Positions 1 to 9,375 of a stretch of 64,000 bases of DNA are shown here, piece after piece. Under the pieces are notes generated by a model, which worked only from the letters and a program-made list of their open reading frames with translations, was not told the DNA's origin and did not search any database. The position numbers and the translations under genes are program-made. Every line of letters begins with the position of its first letter. Position 1 is the stretch's first letter. This DNA is from Allobosea sp. (lineage in GTDB: Bacteria > Pseudomonadota > Alphaproteobacteria > Rhizobiales > Beijerinckiaceae): contig NZ_JAUYTP010000073.1 of the NCBI RefSeq assembly GCF_030695125.1, positions 1-64,000 of the forward strand. The letters are read 5' to 3'.

Positions 1-331
1 CCAACCACCCCCATAATCGACCCACCTCATCCCTGAGGGGCAGCCATCCGGAAGGCAAGCCGTTGGTGGGGATGGGCGCGGCGCCTGCGGCCGGGTTTGC
101 ACCCCGGTCCCGGGAGGCTTCGGGGCACCGCCCTGGGGGTATTACGGCCCCTGTGCGAGGAGCTCGCTGGACCGGTCGTTGGCATCAGGCTTTCGTCCCA
201 TGCCCCAGTAGACGCGACAACCCGCTGAGGGGCACTGGCGTCGAAAGGGCTCGCGGCGGAGGCTGGCTTTCGACCCGATAAGCGCGGCCCGGAGTCGTCA
301 AATCGCCGACAAGCGGAGCGCCACGGGGCGT

Positions 332-382
332 GCGGATGGTGGCTCAATCCATCCGCGCCGCATCCTGGCTCAATGGATGCGG
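332..382 (+). ncRNA. Twin stem-loops with identical nonamer loop (candidate structured RNA)
   Basis: Two perfect 8-bp stems lie one base apart. The first pairs GCGGATGG (332-339) with CCATCCGC (349-356); the second pairs CCGCATCC (358-365) with GGATGCGG (375-382). Both enclose the same loop, TGGCTCAAT (340-348 and 366-374). The stems differ while the loop is the same, as expected if the loop is recognised by a protein or RNA. A plus-strand terminator follows about 180 bases later. The strand and the transcript are inferred; this could also be DNA-level structure. Confidence 0.25.
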
Positions 383-558
383 CTTGCTACCCAACGCGCC
401 TCGCGGCGCTCCGCTGCCCCTCATGATAACGCCTGCGTGGCCACGTCGGCGGGACTTCGGGCTGTGCCGCCTTCGGCTTGTCTGGGCCCGCAAAACGGCC
501 CCGCTCCGTGCGGAACAGGTGTTGTCAGATGCGGGTTTCGGCCAGCGGCCGCTCCGGA

Positions 559-589
559 AGCCCCGCGTTCTCCCGAGGCGGGCTTTTTT
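559..589 (+). terminator. Rho-independent terminator-like hairpin
   Basis: AGCC-C-CGC pairs with GCGGGCT (one bulged C) around an 11-base loop and is followed by six T residues on the plus strand. No plus-strand protein gene ends here, so it either ends an unrecognised RNA transcript starting further left or is a remnant. Confidence 0.45.
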
Positions 590-675
590 GGGTTTGGCCG
601 GACTGGCCGGCGCTTCGAGCGGCGGCTGCGCGCTGGGCCTGGTCGCGGGCTGCAGGGAGGGCGGTCGGCTGCGGC

Positions 676-1380
676 TCAGAGGATGTCCTCATAGCCCGCC
701 AGAACGCGCATCTTCTTCTGGTCCAGCAGGACCACCCTGTTGTTCTTAAAGGTCATCAGCTCCATCTCGCGCAACTGGCGCAGGACGCGATTGACATGGA
801 TCGCACTCAGGCCCAGCGCATCGGCGAGATCGTGCTGGGTCAGCGGGCATTCGAACGCATCGTCGGCGAACAGCCCGACCAGCCGCAGCCGCTCGGTCAG
901 CTCCAGGAAGAAATGGGCGGTTCGTTCGAGCGCCGTGCGGCGCCCGATTCCGGCCAGATGATCGACGGTGATCGCCTCGTCGCGGGAGACCGACCACAGG
1001 ATCGCGGCCCCGAGCCGCGGGAACGTGTTGAAGACATCGCTCATCCGGTTGGCATCGATGCGGCTGACGACGGCGTCGGTCAGGCTGCTGAAGGCGTGAT
1101 CGGAGGTGCGCAGCACGACGCTCCTCATCCCGATGCAGTCGCCCGGCACGGGGAAGGTGATGACCTGGCGGGCGCCATCGAGCAGGATCTTGAAACTGCA
1201 GCCCCAGCCGGAATGCAGGACATAGGCGAAATGGCCCTTGTCGCCCTGGCGGACGAGTTCGGCGCCACGCTCGACGGCGATCGGGGTCGCCAGCAGATCG
1301 TCGAGATAGGCGTTCTCACGCCGGGTCAGCGGCATGAACGTGGCCAACTTTGTCGCCAGAGGGCTGAGGGCCGGCTGCAT
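676..1380 (-). CDS. Crp/Fnr family transcriptional regulator
   Basis: A 234-residue cytoplasmic regulator. The N-terminal two thirds is a cyclic-nucleotide-binding-type beta barrel (GWGCSFKILLDGARQVITF then PVPGDCIG). The C-terminus carries a Crp-type winged helix near residues 180-206 (LTQHDLADALGLSAIHVNRVL), with an acidic tail ending GYEDIL. No N-terminal FNR-type cysteine cluster is seen, so oxygen sensing through an iron-sulfur cluster is unlikely and the ligand is unknown. The start is placed at the Met preceded by an AGGA sequence; an upstream in-frame Met would add 45 low-complexity residues. The gene stands alone, so its targets cannot be inferred from neighbours. Confidence 0.85.
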   Translation of the reverse strand: MQPALSPLATKLATFMPLTRRENAYLDDLLATPIAVERGAELVRQGDKGHFAYVLHSGWGCSFKILLDGARQVITFPVPGDCIGMRSVVLRTSDHAFSSLTDAVVSRIDANRMSDVFNTFPRLGAAILWSVSRDEAITVDHLAGIGRRTALERTAHFFLELTERLRLVGLFADDAFECPLTQHDLADALGLSAIHVNRVLRQLREMELMTFKNNRVVLLDQKKMRVLAGYEDIL

Positions 1381-1589
1381 GTCGTCCTGTTCGTCTGCGG
1401 CCGGGCCTGCGCCGCGTGGCGGCAGGGCGGAGCCTGTGCGGCGGCTGCCAATCGTCCAACGGCCAAACCGTCTATCGCCCAGAATGAATGGGATCGGACT
1501 AACCTGAATTAGCACGCGGCCGAAAAATTCGCCTTAACGTTGTGGTCACGCAATGGGCTGGGTCACCCCCTCGGCGAAATGGAACCTGA

Positions 1590-1838
1590 ATGCCAAAATC
1601 CGCGAATCCACGCAGCGGTGCAGCCGGCCTCGCAGCCCTCTCGATCTGCGAGTCGCTGATCCTCGCGATGGGCGATCTGAAGATCATGGGCGAAAAGGAT
1701 GCCATCAGCGTCATCAAGGACGCTGCGGAGGCGCATCGCGGTGCCGGCGGCACGGAGGAGGAGCGGGATCTTCATACCGAGGTCGCGTCGATCCTCGACC
1801 GGATCATCTCCGGTGGGAACTCGATCAGAAGGCCTTGA
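1590..1838 (+). CDS. Small conserved hypothetical protein
   Basis: This 82-residue protein has a hydrophobic-acidic helical start (AALSICESLILAMGDLKIM) followed by a charged helix (EKDAISVIKDAAEAHRG). The pattern resembles short uncharacterised proteins common in rhizobia and relatives. I do not recognise a domain and see no signal peptide. It lies 88 bases upstream of the HWE histidine kinase on the same strand and could be cotranscribed with it. The function is unknown. Confidence 0.6.
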   Translation: MPKSANPRSGAAGLAALSICESLILAMGDLKIMGEKDAISVIKDAAEAHRGAGGTEEERDLHTEVASILDRIISGGNSIRRP

Positions 1839-1926
1839 CTGGCCGCAGCGCAAGGACCGCGTTCGCGCGTCGCATTCCGCTGAGAACACCGACTGAACGT
1901 TTCGAGCGTGTCACGGGGGTCGTACC

Positions 1927-3021
1927 ATGCAAACTCAATCTCACGATCCGTCATCCTGCGCCCATCAGAACGCGGTGACGTTGGCCGAGACCCCTGCCGA
2001 TCTGCGGGCGCCGGTCGGCGACGCCTGCTCTTTCGCATCGGCGTCGACCGAGGCGGAGGCGCGCCTCTTCCGGAAAACCGCGATCGGCAATGTCGAGCGG
2101 CTGACGGCGCTGCAGAGCCGGGTTCTCGATCTGCTGCTGGCCGGCCGTGCCCCCAAGGAGATCGCCACCGCGCTGAAGATGAGCCAGCGCAGCGTGTACG
2201 ACCACCGCACCGCCATCGCCCGACAGCTGGAGGCCCGTTCCGAGGCGGATGTCATCCACGCCGCCGTGTGCGGGCGCTGCGCGATCCGTGAGCCGGACTC
2301 CGGCGCCGAACCCGCGGGGAGCGGCGCGCCGACGGCGCCCTCGCACGCCGCCTTGACGGCGGAGGACCTCGTGCGGCTCGACATGCGCGAGGTCAGCCAC
2401 CGGCTGAAGAACTTTGCCGCCGTCATCCAGTCGATCAGCCACCAGACCGCCCGCAGCGCGACATCGGTGACCGAGTTCGACAGGGTCTTCTCGGCACGGC
2501 TTCGCGCATTCTGCTCGTCCCTCGACGCGCTGGTGGCGGGCGACTGGTCGAATCTGGGCATGGCGCAACTGGTCGCGATGCAGCTGGCGCCCTTCGGCCT
2601 CGGCGATGGCGAGCAGATCTCGGCTGTCGGCCCCGAGGTCAGCCTGCAGCCCGCGGCCGCCCATGCCATCGGCATGGCGCTCCACGAACTGGCCACGAAC
2701 GCGGTCAAGTACGGCGCGCTGTCGGTGGCCGAGGGGCGCGTGACCCTGGATTGGCGGATCGAGGTTCTGGCCGGCAGGACGGATCTGATCGTGAACTGGC
2801 ACGAGACGCAGGGCCCGAAGGTCACGGCCCCGGCGCATCACGGTTTTGGTCTGCAGGTCATCCAGAAGCTGACGGCGCTGGCTCTGCACGCAACGGTCAC
2901 GCACGAATTTCACGTCGACGGTGTGTTCTGGCAGCTCCGTTGCGACACCCACCATCTGCGCGCCATCGCCGAGAGCCCTGTTACCCAACGCGCCGACGCC
3001 GCCCTGTACACGGCTGCTTGA
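1927..3021 (+). CDS. LuxR-type HTH / HWE-family sensor histidine kinase fusion
   Basis: A 364-residue soluble protein with an unusual domain order. Residues about 58-100 form a LuxR/GerE-like helix-turn-helix (LTALQSRVLDLLLAGRAPKE, with a recognition-type helix MSQRSVYDHRTAI). Residues about 148-340 are an HWE kinase: the H-box has His158 in VSHRLKN, the N-box is HELATNAVKYG with Asn258, the family WxE motif is Trp291/Glu293, and GFGLQVI is a glycine-rich ATP lid. No PAS, GAF, receiver or membrane segment is visible. HWE kinases usually drive general stress or light responses in alphaproteobacteria. Whether the HTH binds DNA or is a dimer or docking module is unknown. Confidence 0.85.
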   Translation: MQTQSHDPSSCAHQNAVTLAETPADLRAPVGDACSFASASTEAEARLFRKTAIGNVERLTALQSRVLDLLLAGRAPKEIATALKMSQRSVYDHRTAIARQLEARSEADVIHAAVCGRCAIREPDSGAEPAGSGAPTAPSHAALTAEDLVRLDMREVSHRLKNFAAVIQSISHQTARSATSVTEFDRVFSARLRAFCSSLDALVAGDWSNLGMAQLVAMQLAPFGLGDGEQISAVGPEVSLQPAAAHAIGMALHELATNAVKYGALSVAEGRVTLDWRIEVLAGRTDLIVNWHETQGPKVTAPAHHGFGLQVIQKLTALALHATVTHEFHVDGVFWQLRCDTHHLRAIAESPVTQRADAALYTAA

Positions 3022-3096
3022 CGCCTGCCAGGCCTTGCCGACGGGAGAGGGGCGCGTCGTCGTGGCGGCCACCCGGCCGGCGGGGGCTCGGCAAAA

Positions 3097-3124
3097 GGGC
3101 CCCGATCCTGATCGGAACGGGGCC
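3097..3124. terminator. Hairpin between convergent kinase and dksA genes
   Basis: A GGCCCCG/CGGGGCC stem lies between two converging genes. Read on the minus strand it is followed by CCCTTTTG, a short T run, so it probably ends dksA transcription and may also stop the kinase message. Confidence 0.6.
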
Positions 3125-3153
3125 TTGCGAAAAGCCGTGCGGGGCCGGTCGTT

Positions 3154-3576
3154 TCAATCGTCGCGGAAGACGCGCTCGTTGCGCTCGTGACGCTCCTGCG
3201 CCTCGAGCGACAGCGTCGCGATCGGGCGGGCTTCGAGGCGCTTCAGCGAGATCGGCTCGCCGGTCTCCTCGCAATAGCCGTAGGTGTTGTCGTCGATCCG
3301 GGCGATGGCCGATTCGATCTTGGAGATCAGCTTGCGCTGGCGGTCGCGGGCGCGCAGCTCGATGGCGCGGTCGGTCTCGGAGGAGGCGCGGTCGGCGATG
3401 TCGGGGTGGTTTTCGCTTTCGCTCTGCAGCGTGACCAGCGTTTCGCGGGCTTCCTTGAGGATCTCGTCCTTCCAGGCCAGCAGCTTGCCGCGAAAATACT
3501 CGCGCTGCCGCTCGTTCATGAACGGTTCGTCGTCGGTAGGCTTGTAGTCCGCGTCGAGGATCATCTGCTTCGACAT
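3154..3576 (-). CDS. dksA: DksA-family RNA polymerase-binding transcription factor
   Basis: A 140-residue protein that binds in the RNA polymerase secondary channel and works with ppGpp in the stringent response. A long coiled coil spans about residues 22-95; its tip keeps the DxxDxA signature (Asp59, Asp62, Ala64) needed for DksA activity. The zinc-finger region (YGYCEETGEPIS) has only one cysteine, Cys102, instead of the four of enterobacterial DksA. This matches single-Cys alphaproteobacterial homologues. The start is the Met of MSKQMIL; a 62-residue upstream extension is basic and unlikely to be translated. Confidence 0.92.
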   Translation of the reverse strand: MSKQMILDADYKPTDDEPFMNERQREYFRGKLLAWKDEILKEARETLVTLQSESENHPDIADRASSETDRAIELRARDRQRKLISKIESAIARIDDNTYGYCEETGEPISLKRLEARPIATLSLEAQERHERNERVFRDD

Positions 3577-3765
3577 AGGCGCACTCTCTCGATTGGTCGT
3601 CCCGCAGCGCCCTCCGACATTGCCGTGGCAGGGCCGCCGAATTGGCGCCCTTATAGCGAGGGTCATGGCCAGTAACAATCGGCTTGGACGCCGCGGCGGA
3701 CGCTCGTTTTGGCGGCCGCCTTTCGCGCGCCAGACGCGCCCCGGACGGGGTTTCAGGCCCATATC

Positions 3766-4803
3766 TCAGCGCAGGCCGGCCAGCGCGGCGGCGATGTCCG
3801 CCTCGACCAATCGTGCGAGGGGCTGGCGGTAATGGGTTCGGTCGAAGAATTGATTCGGGTCGCGCAACGCCGGCCGGTCGCGGCGCCAATCGACCAGCGC
3901 GGTCAGCGGACGCCGGGCGGCGAGCGCGGCAAAGGCGTCCCGGCAACCGGTGTCGGCGGCGGCGTCGGCACTGCCGGGACGCGGGAGCAGGGTGTGGTAG
4001 GCGGGCGGGCGGACCAGGATCAGCGCCGTACCGGGCGTCTTCGCCAGCATCGCCTCCAGCGCGGCTGCGGCCGGATAGGGGCCGCTGGCGTTGCCGCCTC
4101 CCGATTCGGCGACAACCTCCAGGGCAGCGCGCTTGGCCGGGTCGCGATCATAGCCCTGGACGATATAGTTGGGCTCGTAGTCCCAGTAGCCGTCGGGCCT
4201 GGCGCGCTCGCCCCTGCCGGTCACGAGATAGGCCAGGCGTCGCTGGGCCTCCTCCAGCACGTCGAAGCGCATCAGGCCGACGAGATATTCGGCCGGGTCG
4301 CGGCTGTAGAGCCAGAAGGGGAAGGGCTTGGCGTTGGGCATCGCCGGATCGGCGGTACACCAGAGGGCGTCGATGCCGACGATCACCGCGCGCGCCGGTT
4401 CGCGCCGGTTGCGCAGGAACCAGTCGATCAGGACGAGGCCTTCCTTCGGGCCCGAAGCCGGCGCGATCAGCGAGACGAAGGGGATGCCGGTCGCGGCCTG
4501 CAGCCGTTCGGGCGCGAGCAACTGGACATGGGAATTGCCGACGATCGCGCCGCTGAACGCCGGGTCGCGGCCGCGGCTGGCGGCGGCGGTGCGCGGGCCC
4601 TGCGCTCGCACGCCCTCGCGCAGCGAGAGCGGCGTGTTGCCGGTGCCGTAGGGGTCGATCAGCCAGATGAGGGCCAGCGCGCCGAGCAGCACCGTGGCGG
4701 CGGTGACGGCGAAGGCGCGCACGAAGCGCGCCCAGCGTGCCGCGTTCGCCTCCGCGCCCTCCGTCCGGCCTGCCGCCTCAGAACTGGAAGTAGATGAACT
4801 CAT
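3766..4803 (-). CDS. SGNH-hydrolase-like partner of MBOAT acyltransferase
   Basis: A 345-residue membrane-anchored protein with one N-terminal transmembrane segment (about residues 28-50) and a periplasmic domain. GNSHVQL resembles the SGNH block I nucleophile region, and DRTHYR near the C-terminus supplies a DxxH pair. This pattern is typical of AlgJ/AlgX/DltD-like proteins that act with an MBOAT channel to O-acylate a polymer. It overlaps the MBOAT gene by 26 bases, so the two are translationally coupled. The acceptor is unknown because no polysaccharide biosynthesis genes lie nearby. The substrate is inferred only at class level. Confidence 0.7.
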   Translation of the reverse strand: MSSSTSSSEAAGRTEGAEANAARWARFVRAFAVTAATVLLGALALIWLIDPYGTGNTPLSLREGVRAQGPRTAAASRGRDPAFSGAIVGNSHVQLLAPERLQAATGIPFVSLIAPASGPKEGLVLIDWFLRNRREPARAVIVGIDALWCTADPAMPNAKPFPFWLYSRDPAEYLVGLMRFDVLEEAQRRLAYLVTGRGERARPDGYWDYEPNYIVQGYDRDPAKRAALEVVAESGGGNASGPYPAAAALEAMLAKTPGTALILVRPPAYHTLLPRPGSADAAADTGCRDAFAALAARRPLTALVDWRRDRPALRDPNQFFDRTHYRQPLARLVEADIAAALAGLR

Positions 4804-6151
4804 AATTGGCGTCTTCGCCGATCTTGAAGAGGATGAGGACGAACAGCAGGCCCGCCACCAGCGCGAGCCAGCGTGCCGGCGGGAGCCGGTGGACCAGGGC
4901 CCAGGCAGTCGGCCCGACGATCGCGAAGGCGGCCGCTGGCAGCAGCGCCCGCCATTTGAAGCCGGTGCCGAGCGGGGCGAGGCCGAAGAGCCCCTTGTAG
5001 ATCGCCAGCGCGGCCTCGAAGCTGGTCGCCCGGAACAGCACCCAGCAGAGCGCGACGAAGACGAAGGTCAGGAGCCAGCCCAGCGCGGCAGGCATCGGCC
5101 AGCCGGCGCGGCGCCAGAGCAGGGCGACGATCAGCGCCAGCCCATGCGCCGCGCCCCAGGCGACGAAGGTCAGGCCCGCGCCGTGCCAGAGGCCGCCCAG
5201 CGCCATCGTCGCAAACAGCGCCCAGACCTGGCGCGGCAGGCCGTGCCGCGAGCCCCCGAGCGCGATGTAGAGATAGTCGCGCAGGAAGCGCGAGAGCGTC
5301 ATGTGCCAGCGGCGCCAGAAATCCTGGATGCTTGCGGCGCGATAGGGCGTCTCGAAATTGGGCGGCAGCACGACGCCGAAGAGCAGGGCCAGCCCCAGCG
5401 CCATGTCGGTGTAGCCGGAGAAGTCGAAATAGATCTGGAAGGTGAAGGCGAGCGTCGCCTGCCAGGCTTCCGCGACCGTCACGACCTGGCCGGCGGCCGC
5501 CGCGGCGAAGACCGGGTTGGCGTATTCGGCCAGCGGATCGCCGAGCAGCACCTTCTTGGCGAGGCCGGCGGTGAGCAGCAGGAGCCCGCGCCCGATCCGC
5601 TCGGCGGCGTCGGGGCGCTGATAGGGCCGCTCCTCGAACTGGTGCATGATCTCGCGCCAGCGCACCAGCGGCCCGGCCAGGACCTGCGGGAAGAAGGCGA
5701 TGTAGAGCCCGTAGCGGACGAGATCATAGCGCGGCGCCTGGCCGCGGCGCAGATCGGTCAGATACATGACGTGGTGGAAGGTGAAGAACGAGATGCCCAG
5801 CGGCAGCGCCAGATCGAGCTTCGGCGCCGGCAGACCCGGAATCATCGCTGCGAGATCGCCGAAGAAGTTGAAGTACTTGAACAGCGCCAGCAGCAGCAGG
5901 TTGGCGACGATGGCGGCCGTGATGAGCGCGCCCGAGCGAGTCTTCTGGAAGCCTTCCGCGACCAGCCAGTTGACCAGGATCGAGGCCATCAGCAGCGGCA
6001 GGAAGCGCCAGTCCCAATAGGCGTAGAAGGCCAGCGACAGCACCAGCAGCAGCGGCAGCCGCCAGACCGGCGCGAAACGCTCGACCAGCCAGTGCAGACC
6101 GAGCGCCAGCGGCAGGAAGGCGAAGAGGAAGGCGAAGGAGTTGAAGAGCAT
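4778..6151 (-). CDS. MBOAT family O-acyltransferase (AlgI-like)
   Basis: A 457-residue polytopic inner-membrane protein. It shows the MBOAT landmarks in order: YFDFSGYTDMALG, FWRRWHMTLSRFLRDYLYI, and the catalytic histidine in GGLWHGAGLTF. The family moves acyl (often acetyl) groups across the membrane for O-acylation of exopolymers or cell-wall components. The length agrees with AlgI proteins (about 460-520 residues). It is the first gene of a two-gene operon with the SGNH-like partner downstream. No alginate or cellulose synthase genes are adjacent, so naming it algI would go beyond the evidence. Confidence 0.88.
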   Translation of the reverse strand: MLFNSFAFLFAFLPLALGLHWLVERFAPVWRLPLLLVLSLAFYAYWDWRFLPLLMASILVNWLVAEGFQKTRSGALITAAIVANLLLLALFKYFNFFGDLAAMIPGLPAPKLDLALPLGISFFTFHHVMYLTDLRRGQAPRYDLVRYGLYIAFFPQVLAGPLVRWREIMHQFEERPYQRPDAAERIGRGLLLLTAGLAKKVLLGDPLAEYANPVFAAAAAGQVVTVAEAWQATLAFTFQIYFDFSGYTDMALGLALLFGVVLPPNFETPYRAASIQDFWRRWHMTLSRFLRDYLYIALGGSRHGLPRQVWALFATMALGGLWHGAGLTFVAWGAAHGLALIVALLWRRAGWPMPAALGWLLTFVFVALCWVLFRATSFEAALAIYKGLFGLAPLGTGFKWRALLPAAAFAIVGPTAWALVHRLPPARWLALVAGLLFVLILFKIGEDANYEFIYFQF

Positions 6152-6271
6152 CGGGCCGGGCGCAAGGAGGGACGCGCCCGGTTAACCGATTATGAAGGGG
6201 CTGTCATGTCGTGGCGGTCACGGGCCGGAGCGGGGCGCCCATGCCGCCAGGCGTCAGGCCCAGCCCGCCCC

Positions 6272-7801
<1,530 letters not shown>

Positions 7802-7966
7802 GAGGGACGCCCCGGAGCCGACGAAAGGTCTTTGTCCCTCCGGATTAAGCGGCGGCGGAGCACGAGTCCATCATCTGTTGGTCGGGGCAAGAACGTGGGC
7901 GGCCTTCGCCGGGAGCTTTGATCATGATATCCTGACGAGCGTGATCGACTGCATTGCGAGGGCGCC

Positions 7967-8224
7967 ATGAACCAGACCCTGTCCTTGCCTGAGGACCTCG
8001 TTCGCATGATCGAGGCTCGCGTCGAAACCGGCGACTATGCCTCGGCGAGCGAGGTCGTCCGCGATGCGCTCGCGTCCCTGGACCGGCAGGACCGGACCGA
8101 AGCGGAGAAGCGGGCGTGGCTGCAGCAGGCCTGGCGTGAGGGCGTTGCCAGCCCTGACATCGGCGCCTTCGACAGGGACCATTTTCGCCGGGAGGCGCAT
8201 CGGCGTTTGTCGGAAAAGGCGTGA
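7967..8224 (+). CDS. parD: ParD-like antitoxin of type II toxin-antitoxin system
   Basis: An 85-residue protein with an N-terminal ribbon-helix-helix (MNQTLSLPEDLVRMIEARVE, then GDYASASEVVRDAL) and an acidic to basic C-terminal tail expected to wrap the toxin. This is the ParD/CopG arrangement. The toxin gene begins three bases after its stop. The antitoxin normally represses its own promoter; the 165-base gap upstream shows no clear operator. The pair sits alone between pccB and the ATP12 gene and is probably a mobile or stabilising module. Confidence 0.88.
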   Translation: MNQTLSLPEDLVRMIEARVETGDYASASEVVRDALASLDRQDRTEAEKRAWLQQAWREGVASPDIGAFDRDHFRREAHRRLSEKA

Positions 8225-8227
8225 CGC

Positions 8228-8527
8228 ATGGGCGCGATCACGTGGTCGCAGCAGGCAAACGACGATCTCCAGTCTATATGGCTCTGGATTGCGCGCGACA
8301 GCGTCGGTGCGGCCGAGGCGTTTCTGGACCGCATGATCGAACGGATCGATATCCTCGAACAGTTTCCGGAAGCCGGCCCGAACCGCGACGAGATCGGTGT
8401 GGGAGCGCGGGCTCTCGTCGCCGAGCGCTGGCTCGTCCTCTACCGCGTGTCGGCAGATGGTGTTCAGATCGTGCGCATCGTCGATGGCGCCCGTGATCTC
8501 AGCAAGTTGCCGCCGATGCCGGGCTGA
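8228..8527 (+). CDS. parE: ParE/RelE-superfamily toxin
   Basis: A 99-residue toxin with the ParE pattern: ITWSQQANDDLQSIWLWIA at the N-terminus, a central FLDRMIERIDILEQFPEAG and a C-terminal strand set (LVLYRVSADGVQIVRIVDGARD). ParE toxins typically inhibit DNA gyrase, while other superfamily members cleave mRNA; sequence alone does not separate these. It follows parD with a three-base gap, which supports an intact, functional toxin-antitoxin operon. Confidence 0.88.
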   Translation: MGAITWSQQANDDLQSIWLWIARDSVGAAEAFLDRMIERIDILEQFPEAGPNRDEIGVGARALVAERWLVLYRVSADGVQIVRIVDGARDLSKLPPMPG

Positions 8528-8554
8528 GGCTCATTCGGGGCGTGGGGTTCTTCG

Positions 8555-9343
8555 TCAGCCGTGCCGGAGCAGCAGCACCGCCGCGTCATATTCCGTCCGG
8601 CGGATGGCGCGGCGCTCGGCGGCGTCCTCGTCCTGGCCCCAGATGCCGATCTGGTAGTCCTCGTCGCAATGGGCGGCGGCCCAGATCGCGTCGGCGTCGC
8701 GCAGGCCGAAATGGAGCGCCAGCATCAGCAGGGTCGAGCCGGTCAGCGTCATGACGTTGTGGGCGCCCGCCAAGGCGACGGGGGCGGGGATGGCGGCGAC
8801 ATGGCGGGCCACCGCCTGGAGCGTGGTCGGCGGCTGCTCTGCGAAGACGATCCCCTGCGCCAGGATGAAGCGCGCGCCGATCTTCGCCTCGACCTCGTGG
8901 CGGATCGGCTCCCAGGTCTTTTCCTGCAGGGCGACGAGCTCTTGCGGTTCGCCGGCGCGGTAGCAGAGCGCGTCGGAGCCGGCATAGCGGACGATTTCGG
9001 CGCGCACGGCCTCGTGCTGGTCGGCGACGCCGTCCAGCGCCGAATTGACCAGCCGGGTCAGCGGCATGCGGGCGGGATCGATCTTGTCGCTCGGCGCGTC
9101 CCACTCGGCGGCGAGCGCCTCGGCGACGGGGCGGGAGGTCACGGCGAGCGCGTTGCGCGCCGGGGTGCGGGCGGTGCGGCCGTCGAGCGCGACATGGAAC
9201 AGCCCGTCGCGCTCGAGCACGGCGGCGTGCTCGTAGAAGCGGCTCGGCAGGGCGTTGCGCATTGCCTTTTGCGCGGCGGCGACGGGATCGGGCTGGCGCT
9301 GGCCGGCAGCACCGAAGCGGGCGAGGAATTCATCGGTCGACAT
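8555..9343 (-). CDS. ATP12 family F1-ATPase assembly chaperone
   Basis: A 262-residue cytoplasmic protein of the ATP12 family. In mitochondria ATP12 protects the F1 alpha subunit before hexamer assembly; the bacterial family is largely restricted to alphaproteobacteria. Recognisable blocks are ALDGRTARTPARNALAV near residues 53-69, ALAAEWDAP, the MPLTRLVNSALDG region, and YAGSDALCYRAGEP. The gene is monocistronic here, with convergent parE to its left and the S58 peptidase upstream, and is not linked to atp genes. That separation is common for this family. Confidence 0.88.
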   Translation of the reverse strand: MSTDEFLARFGAAGQRQPDPVAAAQKAMRNALPSRFYEHAAVLERDGLFHVALDGRTARTPARNALAVTSRPVAEALAAEWDAPSDKIDPARMPLTRLVNSALDGVADQHEAVRAEIVRYAGSDALCYRAGEPQELVALQEKTWEPIRHEVEAKIGARFILAQGIVFAEQPPTTLQAVARHVAAIPAPVALAGAHNVMTLTGSTLLMLALHFGLRDADAIWAAAHCDEDYQIGIWGQDEDAAERRAIRRTEYDAAVLLLRHG

Positions 9344-9375
9344 AGGCCGCGCTTTAGCACGGCTCCCTGGCGCGG

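Larger units (their letters stand above)
1..675. other. Gene-free left edge, possible structured RNA or element remnant
   Basis: I see no convincing protein gene in this stretch. The open frames on both strands are arginine-, proline- and serine-rich and look like chance frames in GC-rich DNA. What can be seen is a pair of tandem hairpins at 332-382 and a terminator-like hairpin followed by a T run at 559-589 on the plus strand. The sequence between them is rich in short inverted repeats. It could hold a structured RNA or the eroded end of a mobile element; the sequence alone does not decide. Confidence 0.5.
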
